Assembly (NCBI GenBank): GCA_964507195.1
Contig: CAZDPA010000018.1
Span: 1 to 38,928, forward strand
DNA from: Solimonas sp964507195
GTDB taxonomy: Bacteria > Pseudomonadota > Gammaproteobacteria > Nevskiales > Nevskiaceae
Direction: 5' to 3'
Length of the DNA: 38,928 nt
The notes under the pieces are model-generated. The model did no database searches. It saw only the letters and a program-made list of their open reading frames with translations, and had not been told where the DNA came from. How positions within the stretch are numbered: the stretch's first letter is position 1; every line of letters begins with the position of its first letter. The position numbers and the translations under genes were made by a program. This document shows positions 1-8,083 of the stretch, in pieces.

Positions 1-1250
1 GCACCGCCCGGGCCGCTGCCGGCCGTGCCGGCGCTGCCGTCGGCGCTGCACGCGAGTTGGTTGCCGGTGCCGCTGCACAGGCCGCCACCACCACCCGACT
101 CGCCTTCGATCGCCTCCTGGATCGTGTTGTAGGTGTTGCCGCCAACGGTGATCGCGTTCGAGACCGCGCCGGTCAGCGGATCGACGGCCGCGCCGCCGCC
201 GATCAGACCCGTCACACCCTTGAGCTGCGAGACGTTGACCGCGTCGGTATCCACCGTTCCCGCAGCGACGTAGATGATCTGGCGCTGGTTGCCGGCTCCG
301 TCTCGTCCCACGGCGACCGAGTTGGCGCGATCAGCAAGCGAGTTCGTGCCCAGCGCGACACTGCCCTCCGTGTCAGCGGCGGCGTTGAGGCCGATCACGA
401 CGGATCGGTCTGCTGTCGCCGTGGTGTCGGCGCCGATTGCAATCGAGTGCTTACCAACCGCATGCGCACCGACCACGCCGTTGTCGACGGAATCCGATCC
501 GATCGCAATGCTCAGATCGCCTTGGGCGAAAGCGTGATCGCTCAGGGCCGTGGACCGGAAGCCGGAAGCGGCCGCATAGGCACCCACCGCGACCGATCGT
601 GGTCCCGTCACCGCTACGTTGTTGCCGATGCCGACCGAGCCGGTGCCGGCGACCGCTGCATCCCGGCCGATCGCTGTCGCGGTAAACGGTGTGCCGACAT
701 CCGTCGCGATGGCGTCGCCGGCCGCCAGCAAGGGGTTGCCGGCAGAGGTGACGCCCGCCGAATCGGTGGTTTCGTTCTGAATGTCCTTGACCGCCGTACC
801 CGAACCCTGGGCCAAGGCACCCTGCCCAAGCGCGATGGAACCGCTGCCGGTCCCGGTGGCCCGTGCACCGCTTCCGATGGCCATCGACCCGGCGTTGCCC
901 TCGTCGGCCACCACATTGGCGCCTATCGCGATGGTGTTAGCGCTGCCAGCCGTGGCGAGCGTCCCGATCGCCAGACTGTTGGCGCCGCTCGCAACGTTGC
1001 CGGCCGTCGGCTCACCGCAGATCGTGGAGGTATCGCCGCCGGTGCCCTCGACGCAATCGTGAGGGTCACCCGGCGCCGCGAACGCCGGCGCGGTCAGCGA
1101 CCCGATGGCCGTGGCGGCGATGAACGCTTTCGAGGCCCAGGTGAACGTCCGTTCGGATGGCTGAGGATGCTTGACCGCCGAGGCGATCAGGTTGAAACGG
1201 AAATCGGACGCTGCGGCCAAACCCGCGCGGGCACTCATCTTCTTCGACAT
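1..1250 (-). CDS. YadA-like trimeric autotransporter adhesin, N-terminal part (gene runs off the left edge)
   Basis: Reading the minus strand from the ATG at 1250, an open frame runs without a stop to base 1 (416 codons visible). It begins with a basic N-terminus and a long hydrophobic signal segment ending APAFAA. The body is made of degenerate 14-residue head repeats (NSLAIG, NTIAIG, GSMAIG, GSIALG, RSVAVG, LSIAIG, HSIAIG, RSVVIG, GSVALG, NSVAVG), the signature of YadA head left-handed beta-rolls. A neck-like stretch follows (YVAAGTVDTDAVNVSQLKG, about residues 325-345). A Gly/Ser/Cys-rich segment lies at the window edge. The stalk and the C-terminal membrane anchor must lie to the left. 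Proteins of this type trimerise in the outer membrane and mediate adhesion. The family call is firm; the ligand is unknown. The start is supported by a G-rich stretch about 8 bases upstream. Confidence 0.9.
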   Translation of the reverse strand, partial: MSKKMSARAGLAAASDFRFNLIASAVKHPQPSERTFTWASKAFIAATAIGSLTAPAFAAPGDPHDCVEGTGGDTSTICGEPTAGNVASGANSLAIGTLATAGSANTIAIGANVVADEGNAGSMAIGSGARATGTGSGSIALGQGALAQGSGTAVKDIQNETTDSAGVTSAGNPLLAAGDAIATDVGTPFTATAIGRDAAVAGTGSVGIGNNVAVTGPRSVAVGAYAAASGFRSTALSDHAFAQGDLSIAIGSDSVDNGVVGAHAVGKHSIAIGADTTATADRSVVIGLNAAADTEGSVALGTNSLADRANSVAVGRDGAGNQRQIIYVAAGTVDTDAVNVSQLKGVTGLIGGGAAVDPLTGAVSNAITVGGNTYNTIQEAIEGESGGGGGLCSGTGNQLACSADGSAGTAGSGPGG

Positions 1251-1480
1251 GGACAACCCCCAAACCTTGACGTGGACAACACGGAATTCAAGGCCTGATG
1301 GTGTCATAAGTACTTGATATATAGTGTTATTTTTTATATTACTGGGTGTCTGTCCGTCGCCTTGATGTGTCTTATGTAGATGTTTTGTGACTCAAGGTCG
1401 CCGGCGTTTCCGGTGGTGTAACGCGCACGTTTCGATGCGCATTCCGGCCAAAGATCACGACAAGGTCGATCCAGACTTGC

Positions 1481-1534
1481 AGGAGCCAGCTTGCTGGCGA
1501 AAGCACAGAAGCGGTCGCCAGCAAGCTGGCTCCT
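1481..1534. repeat. REP-like perfect hairpin
   Basis: The arms aggagccagcttgctggcga (1481-1500) and its exact reverse complement (1515-1534) are 20 bases each and are separated by a 14-base loop. Each arm is itself partly palindromic (ccagcttgctgg). The sequence strongly resembles the REP elements of Pseudomonas genomes as remembered. It is the only copy of this family in the window, and no REP-associated transposase is present here. Confidence 0.8.
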
Positions 1535-1546
1535 ACGGAAACTGTG

Positions 1547-1569
1547 GCCCGGTTCCGCGCAGCGGAGCC
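1547..1569. repeat. Half copy of the gcccggtt REP-like family
   Basis: The sequence starting gcccggttccgcgcagcgg matches one arm of the paired elements at 26468-26550 and 31168-31251. The second arm is missing here, so this is a solitary or decayed unit. Confidence 0.6.
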
Positions 1570-1666
1570 GCGGTGCCGCGGGTATCCGCATGCCGACCAT
1601 GGCCAGCGCCGCCCCCATTAACGGCGGCGATTGCACTGCCGACTTATTGGGGGTACATTAAATATC

Positions 1667-1933
1667 GTGCAAATCGAATTCGACCCAGCCAAGAACGCAG
1701 CCAACCGCGCAAAGTATGGCGTCGAATTGGCTGCTGCCGAACGGCTGGAATGGGATACGGCCATCACTTGGCTGGATGCCCGCAAGGTCTACGGCGAAGA
1801 CCGTGAGTGCGGCATCGCCTACATCGGCCGGACGCTCTACTTCGTGGCCTTCGTTGACCGCGACCAGACCCGCCGCATCATCAGCCTGCGCAAGGCCAAC
1901 CGAAAAGAGGTGAAACGCTATGCCGAAGCTTAA
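1667..1933 (+). CDS. brnT: BrnT family ribonuclease toxin
   Basis: The protein has 88 residues when started at the GTG at 1667, giving the typical BrnT opening IEFDPAKNAANRAKYGV. This matches the family pattern (E-x-D-x-x-K-x-x-x-N-x-x-K-H/Y-G-V/I). It is followed by GEDRECGIAYIGRTLYFVAFV and a C-terminal RIISLRKANRKEVKRYAEA, where family members carry R-I-I-S-A-R-x-A-x-x-x-E. BrnT is a RelE-fold ribonuclease that blocks translation and is neutralised by BrnA. A further upstream TTG (1631) is in frame but would add residues not seen in the family. A G-rich run at about 1649-1653 may serve as ribosome binding site. The stop overlaps brnA by 14 bases, as expected for a translationally coupled type II toxin-antitoxin pair. 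Confidence 0.88.
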   Translation: MQIEFDPAKNAANRAKYGVELAAAERLEWDTAITWLDARKVYGEDRECGIAYIGRTLYFVAFVDRDQTRRIISLRKANRKEVKRYAEA

Positions 1934-2195
1934 AGCCGGGACTGTCGTCCCCACCGTGGCCCAGGACAAGGCCATCACCGCCGCTGCGCGCCGCGATCCG
2001 GATGCCAGACCCTTGACCGACGCACAATGGAAGGCCGCAGCGCCGACGGTTCGCATGGGCCGGCCACCCAAGGCCGCGCCGAAAGAGGCCGTGAAGCTGC
2101 GCCTCGACCCCGACGTGCTGGCGGTGCTGCGTGCGACCGGCGCGGGCTGGCAGACGCGCGTCAACGCGATCCTGCGTGAGCGGTTCGCACTGTAA
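1920..2195 (+). CDS. brnA: BrnA family antitoxin
   Basis: This is a 91-residue protein encoded directly after brnT and overlapping it. The C-terminal part shows the BrnA pattern: MGRPPKAAPKEAVKLRLDPD, then a ribbon-helix-helix-like region with DVLAVLRATGAGWQTRVNAILRERF. In the known pair BrnA binds BrnT and represses the shared promoter, so autoregulation is expected. The N-terminal half is basic and Ala-rich with the DPDARPLTDAQW motif that recurs in this family. The toxin-first gene order matches the canonical brnTA arrangement. Confidence 0.88.
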   Translation: MPKLKAGTVVPTVAQDKAITAAARRDPDARPLTDAQWKAAAPTVRMGRPPKAAPKEAVKLRLDPDVLAVLRATGAGWQTRVNAILRERFAL

Positions 2196-2294
2196 CGGGC
2201 GACGGCTTCAACCACAAAATCCGAACACCCCGCGTAGCGGAATTCTGTGGAGCGAAGTCGGAGCGCAACGGCTATCGAGCGATGCCATCAAACT

Positions 2295-2398
2295 CCGTTC
2301 GCCTCAAGTGCCTTGCGCGCAGCGCATCGTGTATAGAGGCCACTACTGCAGCACCGGGGTCTCGATACACCGGCTTCGCCGACACTCGACCCGAACGG
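2295..2398. repeat. Decayed paired REP-like element, ccgttcg/tctcgatac family
   Basis: Two inverted units are recognisable: ccgttcgcctcaagtg...tgtatagaggc (2295-2340) and gtctcgatacaccggcttcg...ccgaacgg (2359-2398). They carry several mismatches compared with the better copies at 8084-8193 and 11216-11336. The element fills the gap between the convergent genes brnA and the response regulator. Confidence 0.65.
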
Positions 2399-2432
2399 CT
2401 TTCATTGGAGCCGGTACAAGCGCATTGAACCC

Positions 2433-3206
2433 TCAGGCCAGGCGCTCGACGCGTCCGTTGAACACATACCCCACGCCGCGCGCGGACTGGATCGGCAGGA
2501 ATTCCTCGCAGGTCTTGAGCACCTTGCGGCGCAGGCGCGACATCATCATGTCGAGGTTGCGGCCGTAGACGCGCGTGCCGCCATGACCCAGCAGTGCGAG
2601 CAGATCATCACGCCCGACCACCTGCCCCGGCGATGCGGTGAGCCGATGCAGCACCTGGTACTCGGGAAACGACAGCGAAGTCTTCTGGCCATCCGGGCAG
2701 ATCAGCGTCCAGTGCGCCATGTCGAGCTGCCAGAAGCTCGCGACGAGATGCGATGCCTTTGATGCGGGTTCAACGGCAGACATGGCGGCCGATTGCGCCA
2801 CCGGCAAGGTGATTGCGGCCGCAGCTGGTGCGGCGGGTTTGCCGCCAATGCGCCGATGCAGATTGCGGATCACGATCTCCAGCTCTTCGTGATCCACCGG
2901 CGCGGTGTGGTAGTGATCAGCCCCGAGCCGCATCGCGAGCATGCCGGCTTCGCGCCCTCCGGAAGGCGACAGCGCAATCACTCCGCAGCCGGTCGCAAAG
3001 CGTAATCGCGTGACCAGCTCGCCACCGTTGCTGTCCGGCATGTCCATATCGCAGAGCACGATGTCGAACGGCCATTGGTCGAACGAGGCTTCGATGTCCT
3101 TGGCATCTGAAGCAGCCAGGACATTCATCTTGGCCTGGACCAGATGCGAGCAGATGGACGCACGCAGCTTGTCTTCCCCGCAAACCACCAGTACAGAAGG
3201 CTTCAT
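2433..3206 (-). CDS. OmpR-type response regulator with an atypical receiver
   Basis: The 257-residue protein is read from the ATG at 3206, preceded by GGAG and GGGGA. Residues 1-120 form a receiver: the acidic pair E11-D12, the likely phosphoacceptor D53 in LCDMDMPD, and S80 where Thr/Ser is expected. The invariant lysine of the usual T-K-P motif is alanine here (T101-A102-P103), so phosphorylation-driven switching may be altered. A linker rich in Ala/Pro follows, then a winged-helix DNA-binding domain (about 165-257) with SFPEYQVLHRLTASPGQVV and the C-terminal RGVGYVF hallmark. No histidine kinase lies next to it, so it is an orphan. Its targets are unknown. The upstream gap separates it from the decayed receptor on the same strand. 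Confidence 0.85.
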   Translation of the reverse strand: MKPSVLVVCGEDKLRASICSHLVQAKMNVLAASDAKDIEASFDQWPFDIVLCDMDMPDSNGGELVTRLRFATGCGVIALSPSGGREAGMLAMRLGADHYHTAPVDHEELEIVIRNLHRRIGGKPAAPAAAAITLPVAQSAAMSAVEPASKASHLVASFWQLDMAHWTLICPDGQKTSLSFPEYQVLHRLTASPGQVVGRDDLLALLGHGGTRVYGRNLDMMMSRLRRKVLKTCEEFLPIQSARGVGYVFNGRVERLA

Positions 3207-3403
3207 TCCCCAATCACTCCACGGTCTGTAGAACGCGCAAGCCGGCGATACGCCGACTCGTCTGGCGAACAATGCGTTCCGACGGCCTGCCGGAGCCCCC
3301 GGCCCGATCAGAAACGCATGCTCTCGTTAGATGGAACAACTCAAGGTGGGTAAAACCCTCAATCGGACAGGCAACAACAGCTTCGGCTTGTTTGGAACAA
3401 GGC

Positions 3404-4205
3404 TCAGCATTCGCCGCGCAGGCCAATGACGACGTTGCGCGGCTCGCCGTAGAAATTGTTGGCGAAACCGTACTCGCTGATGGTGGCGTAGTAGTAACGA
3501 TCGAATACGTTGTAAACGTTGAGCGCCCGCGTCCACTGCGGCCGCCTGATCAAGGACGTTCTCGGCGTTCAGTGCCATGCTCCAAGAGGATTCGCTCTGG
3601 GCGTACAGCCCGCCGCCGAACTCGAAGGGTTCCCAGACGCCGACGCCGGGATTCCAGCGGCCCCAGAACTGAAACACATGCGGCGGTGTCTCGTCGCTGA
3701 AGCGCTCGCTGGCGCGGGCGGCGTCGCTGCCACGCGTGACGTTGCGGCCATACACGTAGCTGGCCGTGAGCTGGACGCCAGGCGTCGGCGCACTGGTCAG
3801 ACCAAGCTCCACGCCTTCGCTGATGGCGCGCTGATCCGCATTCGTGTCAAAGCAGCAGGCGGGATCGTCGGGATCGGTGCCGATGATGCGCGTGAAGCCG
3901 GTCCGTTCGACTCGGAACAGGGCGAGCGTCGCCAGCAAGCGTCCGCATCGCCGAACTTCATGCCCGCTTCGTAGTGCCGGCCGGTCGTCGGATCAAGGCG
4001 CGATCCGCCGAATCCGGAGAGTCTGGCGTTCGATTCGTATACCTCAGCCCAGCTCGCATAGATATTCCAGCGTTCGCCGGCCGCATAGCTCAGTCCCAAG
4101 TACGGTGGCGCCGCATGGTGATCGCGTCTGCGCATCGTGGATTCCGGATCGGAGAGGAAAATGCACTCATCGAACGACGTCCAGCGAAATGCGGCATCCG
4201 ACGCC
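3404..4205 (-). pseudogene. Decayed C-terminal part of a TonB-dependent receptor
   Basis: Pieces of a receptor beta-barrel lie in successive frames. From about 4205 the first frame reads AAFRWTSFDE... then YLGLSYAAGERWNIYASWAE and HYEAGMKFGDAD. A single-base loss near 3938 moves it to a second frame (LATLALFRVER... ASYVYGRNVTRGSD ... FEFGGGLYAQSESSW). Near 3545 a second break, with apparent loss of about 15-20 codons, leads to a third frame, ALNVYNVFDRYYYATISEYG, ending NVVIGLRGEC with the stop at 3404-3406. The pieces line up in order with the C-terminal third of the intact receptor upstream, including the shared D-R-x-Y-Y and F-Y-G-E-P-R motifs. The remnant begins immediately after the intact gene's stop, which points to a tandem paralogue that lost its front and decayed. 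Confidence 0.82.
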
Positions 4206-4222
4206 GAACGGGAAGCCGCCGC

Positions 4223-6679
4223 TCAGATCACCCATTGCAGGCTGACGACAATGCTTCGTGGTTCGCCATAGAACGCCTGGAAGGCGACCGATTCGTAGTA
4301 GCTGCGATCGAACAGGTTGCGGACGTTGACGCCGGCAGTCCACGACGGATCAAAGCGCCAGCTCGCCATCAGGTCGACGATCGTGAATGCGTCCTGCCGT
4401 GCCGGACCCTCGTAGTTGCCGGCATTCCGCAGACCTTTGCCTTGGGCGCGGAGACCGCCGCCCAACTTCAGCCCGGGCAGTGCCGCGTTGCGCGGCTCCC
4501 AGGCCGTCCAGATGCGCAATGCATGGCGCGGGGTGAGCCGATCGGCGTTGATATCCCGCGGGTCCAGTACGATGATGTCCTCAGAAGCAGGCGTGTAGCG
4601 CTCCCACAGATCGGTATAGGTGTATCCCGCCGCAAGCTCCCAGCCCGACAGCAGGGTACCGACGATCTCCGCCTCCACACCTTGCGCCCGATCGCGTTCG
4701 CTGCGGCTGGCAACGAAGCAGCACCAGTCTCCCAGATCTTCGATCTCGACCGGCAGGTTGCTGCGCTCCGAGCGGAACAGCGTCACCCGCGCCTGCAGTC
4801 GCGCATCGACGCTGGCGTACTTCAAACCCACTTCGTAGTTATCGCGTTCGGTCGGCGCCAGCCAGCCGCCACCGGACACGAACACGTCGTGGTTGGCGGT
4901 GAATGCATCGGCCCAGCTGGCGTAAAGGCTGCTGCGCGCATCCAGCGCCCAGGTCGCGCCCACGTACGAGATGCCGTGCTTGCGCCTGCGCACGCGGCTG
5001 CGGTCGTCCGGCACCCACGCGCTCCAACGCCATGCGGTGATGAGGCTCAGTGCGTCTGTCGGGTTCAGCGTCAGCGCAGCGGTACCGCCGTAGCGGATGT
5101 TGCGCGCGTCGACGCTGGGATACATTTCGACGCCTTCAATCGATGGCGGCGGATAGTCCGCCGCGTCGAAGTTGTACGCATCGACGACGACTTGGCTGCC
5201 CAGGAAGGCTGAACTTTCCTGCAGGTCGGTCCGCGCATGATTCATCCCCAGGCTGAGAACGTGCTCGCGCCCCAGAAGGTCGAAACGTCCATTGACCGCC
5301 AGATCCGACAAAAGATATGCATTGCGATTATCGCGTAGCAGACCGGAGATTCCCCCGCCCCGGCCGGTCTCCGGGTTAACGGTGCCTTGGAATGTTGCAT
5401 TCAACGACTCGCGCGCGTACCGCAGCTGATCGAATGACAGCCGCGCGGTCCAGCGCGCCATCAGCGACTGCTCCAGTGCAACAAACACCTGCCGTTGGCG
5501 GATCTCATGCCGGCTCCAGGGCAGCGCGAAACTGAGCGACCGATCGCCCGGCGGCTCAACGAATTCACCCGACGTGTCCCGCGGCAGCGATGAGCCTTCC
5601 CACGGTGTGCCGCGCTGCTCGACCGCGTGGCCACCCACGCGCAGCAGCGTCCCCGGCCTCAGATCCGCCTCGAAGACGCCGTAGTAGGACTGGCGCTGTT
5701 GCTCGCCGTTGTCGAAGAACAGATCGCGATCGACACCCGAGACCACCGCACGGCTGCGCATCCGGCCGTCCAGGAACGGCGGCGCACTGACATCGAGCAT
5801 GCCGCGGTACTGGCTCCAGGAGCCCAGCTGCGCGTCGATCACGGTCTGCGCATGATCGAGCGGCCGCTTGCGGACCAGGTTGAGCGTGCCGGACGGCGGG
5901 GCGAAGCCATTGCCCAGACCGTCCACGCCGGAGAGCAGTTCGATGCGGTCGTACGCCGATAGATCGCTGATCAGAATGCCGTCGAGCGCACGCACCGACG
6001 GGCCGCCGTCGAACTGAAAGAACTCCATGGGCCGGCCGCGCACGCTGACCAGCGCCGCGTCGGCGGCGGTCGCAGCGACCGAGACGGCGGACATCCGTCG
6101 CAGGGCATCCCCGAGCTCGGTGAGATTCTGGTCCTCGATCTGCGAGTGGCCCAAGACGGAGATCGATCGCGGTGTGTCCTTGAGTACCTGAGGGAACGGA
6201 CTGCCAACACCGGCGCCACGCGCGGCATAGTTGCCGCTGCCCTCCGTCGCCAGCACGTCACTGCTGCCGTTGGCGCCTCTCCGCGCAAGGGGTCGCGAGC
6301 CAGGCACCCGCACCACGCCGATCGCGCGGACGTCGGCGCTGCGCTCGATCAGGATCGTGCGCGAACCCGCGCGCCGGAAGACGAGTCCCGTGCCGGCGAG
6401 CAGCCGCTCCAGCGCCTCCTCGACGCTGTACTCACCCTGCAGCGGCGCGCTGACCTTGCCTTCAACCAGTTCCGTCGCATACAGCACCTGCACGTCGGCC
6501 GGCACTGACAACTGCTCAATTGCGGACCTGAGCTTCTGCGCGGGAAGATCAAACGCAAGATCCTTCGCCTGCGCCGACGACGTCAGGCTGCACACCACCA
6601 CCGCAATGGCTACCAAAGCGCAGCGCCACTTCGCACGCAAAAGAATATCTCCGGTCTCTCGATTGATCCGCCGAGCCAT
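4223..6679 (-). CDS. TonB-dependent siderophore-type receptor with STN signalling domain
   Basis: This is an 818-residue outer-membrane receptor. Residues 1-38 form a signal peptide (hydrophobic CALVAIAVVVCSLTSSAQA). An STN (secretin/TonB N-terminal) domain follows at about 40-112 (FDLPAQKLRSAIEQLSVPAD, EALERLLAGTGLVF), then a plug at about 160-275 (VLKDTPRSISVLGHSQIED, VSVRGRPMEFFQFDGG, SGTLNLVRKRP). The rest is a beta-barrel with LYASWADAFTAN and the C-terminal FYGEPRSIVVSLQWVI. STN receptors pass the ligand signal to a FecR-type protein, and fecR/fecI genes lie upstream on the same strand. This resembles FecA/FpvA-type surface signalling. The substrate cannot be read; a ferric siderophore is most likely. 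A run of plus-strand genes (7083-8055) now separates it from fecR. Confidence 0.92.
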   Translation of the reverse strand: MARRINRETGDILLRAKWRCALVAIAVVVCSLTSSAQAKDLAFDLPAQKLRSAIEQLSVPADVQVLYATELVEGKVSAPLQGEYSVEEALERLLAGTGLVFRRAGSRTILIERSADVRAIGVVRVPGSRPLARRGANGSSDVLATEGSGNYAARGAGVGSPFPQVLKDTPRSISVLGHSQIEDQNLTELGDALRRMSAVSVAATAADAALVSVRGRPMEFFQFDGGPSVRALDGILISDLSAYDRIELLSGVDGLGNGFAPPSGTLNLVRKRPLDHAQTVIDAQLGSWSQYRGMLDVSAPPFLDGRMRSRAVVSGVDRDLFFDNGEQQRQSYYGVFEADLRPGTLLRVGGHAVEQRGTPWEGSSLPRDTSGEFVEPPGDRSLSFALPWSRHEIRQRQVFVALEQSLMARWTARLSFDQLRYARESLNATFQGTVNPETGRGGGISGLLRDNRNAYLLSDLAVNGRFDLLGREHVLSLGMNHARTDLQESSAFLGSQVVVDAYNFDAADYPPPSIEGVEMYPSVDARNIRYGGTAALTLNPTDALSLITAWRWSAWVPDDRSRVRRRKHGISYVGATWALDARSSLYASWADAFTANHDVFVSGGGWLAPTERDNYEVGLKYASVDARLQARVTLFRSERSNLPVEIEDLGDWCCFVASRSERDRAQGVEAEIVGTLLSGWELAAGYTYTDLWERYTPASEDIIVLDPRDINADRLTPRHALRIWTAWEPRNAALPGLKLGGGLRAQGKGLRNAGNYEGPARQDAFTIVDLMASWRFDPSWTAGVNVRNLFDRSYYESVAFQAFYGEPRSIVVSLQWVI

Positions 6680-7082
6680 GCGGCGCCGAAAGAAACGTCG
6701 TCGAGCTCACAGCGTTGGGCCGCGAAGCTGCGATGGCTTCCGTCCGGAAAGCCTCACCGTCCATGGCGAGGGTGCAGACCGAAACTTACGACACATTAGT
6801 CAATAAGCAACTGACATGCACACAAAAAATGACATTTGGTTAATCAAAGCCATTGAACATGGTTTTCGCTGACGGCGGCGCGCCGATCATTGCCTCCGTC
6901 AGCGCGGATGCAGGCAATGTCGGATATTCGGGGCGGGTTCATTTCGCACTCACCGACCTCTCGAATCGAGCAATGCCTGCACGGTTGATACTGGGACCCC
7001 GACGTCGACGAGCATCGCCGCCATTTGCGGCCCGGATGACCTGGTCCTTGAAGTTGTGGACTCCCACTGACGGAGCCTGAAC
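6680..7082. other. Intergenic region upstream of the receptor, with an inverted repeat and a possible integrase scar
   Basis: No intact gene is seen. The AT-rich stretch 6790-6860 is the likely promoter region of the receptor on the minus strand; I could not fix sigma-factor boxes or a Fur site. An 8-base inverted repeat, gctgacgg (6868-6875) and ccgtcagc (6896-6903), could form a hairpin. On the minus strand at about 6950-7020 a short open stretch reads MAAMLVDVGVPVSTVQALL, which recalls the end of tyrosine recombinases, but it is too short for a firm call. Confidence 0.4.
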
Positions 7083-7346
7083 ATGAGCAAGAAACTGAAG
7101 CCGATCTCCCCCGGCGAAATGCTGGACGAGGAGTTCCTCCAGCCGCTGGAGATGAGCAAATACCGGCTGGCCAAGGAAATCGGAATACCTGCCCAGCGTA
7201 TCGGCGAGATCATCGCGGGCCGCTGCCGCAGGGCGCGGAGCGCCGGCCTGAAACAGTCGCCGCATCAACCACGGAATCCGAATACCCGAAATGTCGTTGG
7301 GGGAACGCCGGCCAGACCCATGGCGCGAGGTGTTGCTCTAAACTGA
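7083..7346 (+). pseudogene. Truncated HigA-like antitoxin
   Basis: The first 48 or so codons encode a clear HigA/VapI-type opening: SKKLKPISPGEMLDEEFLQP, then MSKYRLAKEIGIPAQRIGEII, which covers the first helices of the Xre-type helix-turn-helix. After AGR at about 7225 the frame continues as a Pro/Arg-rich sequence unlike any HigA, without the usual ITADTALRLA-type second half. The homology therefore ends abruptly and DNA binding should be lost. No HigB toxin gene is readable upstream. It is best explained as the broken end of a former higBA pair. The open frame itself ends at 7346. Confidence 0.75.
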
Positions 7347-7351
7347 CGGTC

Positions 7352-7870
7352 ATGCAGGTCGATACCATCATCTCCGTATCAAAGGCACTCCATGATGCTG
7401 GCGTGAAATTTCTCGTCTGCGGGGGACAGGCCGTCGTGGCGCATGGCTACGTGCGCTTCACCGCGGATCTGGATATCGCCATCCGCCTGGATTCCGCGAC
7501 GGTCCGCAATGCGGCAGCCGCGCTCAAGTCCGCGGGTTACCGACCTGCGTTGCCGGTGACGGACGAGCAGTTCGCGGACCCCGAGGTGCGCGAGCGTTGG
7601 GCCACTGAAAAGAACATGACCGTGCTGAATTTCATCAGCGACGCCGATCCCCTGGGCACCATCGACATCTTCATCCGCAACCCATTTGATTTCGACGCTG
7701 AGTACGCCGCCGCAGACTGTTTCGACCTGATTGCGAATGTACCGTGGCGAGTACTGCGGCTGGATGCGCTGATCGACATGAAGCTCGCCGTGGGGCGCCC
7801 GGTCGATCTGGATGACGTGGCGCATCTGCAGGCCCTGAAGACGATGCACCCCGGGGCACGACAAGCATGA
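7352..7870 (+). CDS. Nucleotidyltransferase-fold protein (AbiEii/DUF6036-like)
   Basis: This is a 172-residue protein. The segment FLVCGGQAVVAHGYVRFTAD followed by LDIAI carries the nucleotidyltransferase signature: a G-G-x-A/S glycine pair, then a T-x-D-x-D/I metal-binding pattern with D55/D57-type acids around residues 50-60. A third acidic position is plausible in LGTIDIF. The C-terminal part (LRLDALIDMKLAVGRPVDLDD followed by VAHLQAL) matches the tail of nucleotidyltransferases found in abortive-infection and toxin-antitoxin modules. Its stop overlaps the start of the next small gene by 4 bases (ATGA), so the two are probably made together. The role is inferred: a defence or toxin-type module. 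The catalytic target is unknown. Confidence 0.75.
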   Translation: MQVDTIISVSKALHDAGVKFLVCGGQAVVAHGYVRFTADLDIAIRLDSATVRNAAAALKSAGYRPALPVTDEQFADPEVRERWATEKNMTVLNFISDADPLGTIDIFIRNPFDFDAEYAAADCFDLIANVPWRVLRLDALIDMKLAVGRPVDLDDVAHLQALKTMHPGARQA

Positions 7871-8055
7871 AAGTGCGGCGCGTCGAAGGCAGCATCGCGG
7901 AATCTGCACCCGGTGATGGAACCTACGCGGGAGCAAGAAAGCTCTACCTCGCGCGCGGACTGAGGATGACGCTGATCGAGCGGCTGCGTGCGGCCGAAGG
8001 GATGGCCGAAACCGCGAAGCTCCTGCGAAAGGCTGCGACGAGCAAGCCTGCGTAG
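7867..8055 (+). CDS. Small basic partner protein of the nucleotidyltransferase
   Basis: This is a 62-residue protein beginning in the ATGA overlap with the preceding gene. It has a Gly/Ser-rich middle and a basic, likely helical C-terminal half (RMTLIERLRAAEGMAETAKL). No family is recognised with certainty. The translational coupling and small size suggest an antitoxin or accessory subunit to the nucleotidyltransferase, but this is inference from position only. The gene is followed after 28 bases by a paired REP-like element. Confidence 0.55.
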   Translation: MKVRRVEGSIAESAPGDGTYAGARKLYLARGLRMTLIERLRAAEGMAETAKLLRKAATSKPA

Positions 8056-8083
8056 CCTGGATTGCATCCGGACCAACCCGATT

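Larger units (their letters stand above)
1251..1666. other. Divergent intergenic region between the adhesin and brnT
   Basis: No gene is supported here. Bases 1300-1350 are strikingly AT-rich compared with the rest of the window and probably hold the promoter of the adhesin on the minus strand, with TATA-like hexamers but no clear -35/-10 pair. The rest is occupied by a REP-like hairpin (1481-1534) and a half copy of another repeat family (1547-1569). The promoter for brnT must lie in roughly 1585-1660. Confidence 0.5.

Noticed and set aside
57..1298. Open frame of about 410 codons on the plus strand opposite the YadA-like gene
   Set aside because: The minus-strand reading gives clear YadA head repeats and a signal peptide; the plus reading is Arg/Asp-rich noise.
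3974..5212. Open frame of about 410 codons opposite the TonB-dependent receptor
   Set aside because: Antisense to a complete receptor and spanning its junction with the remnant; no motifs.
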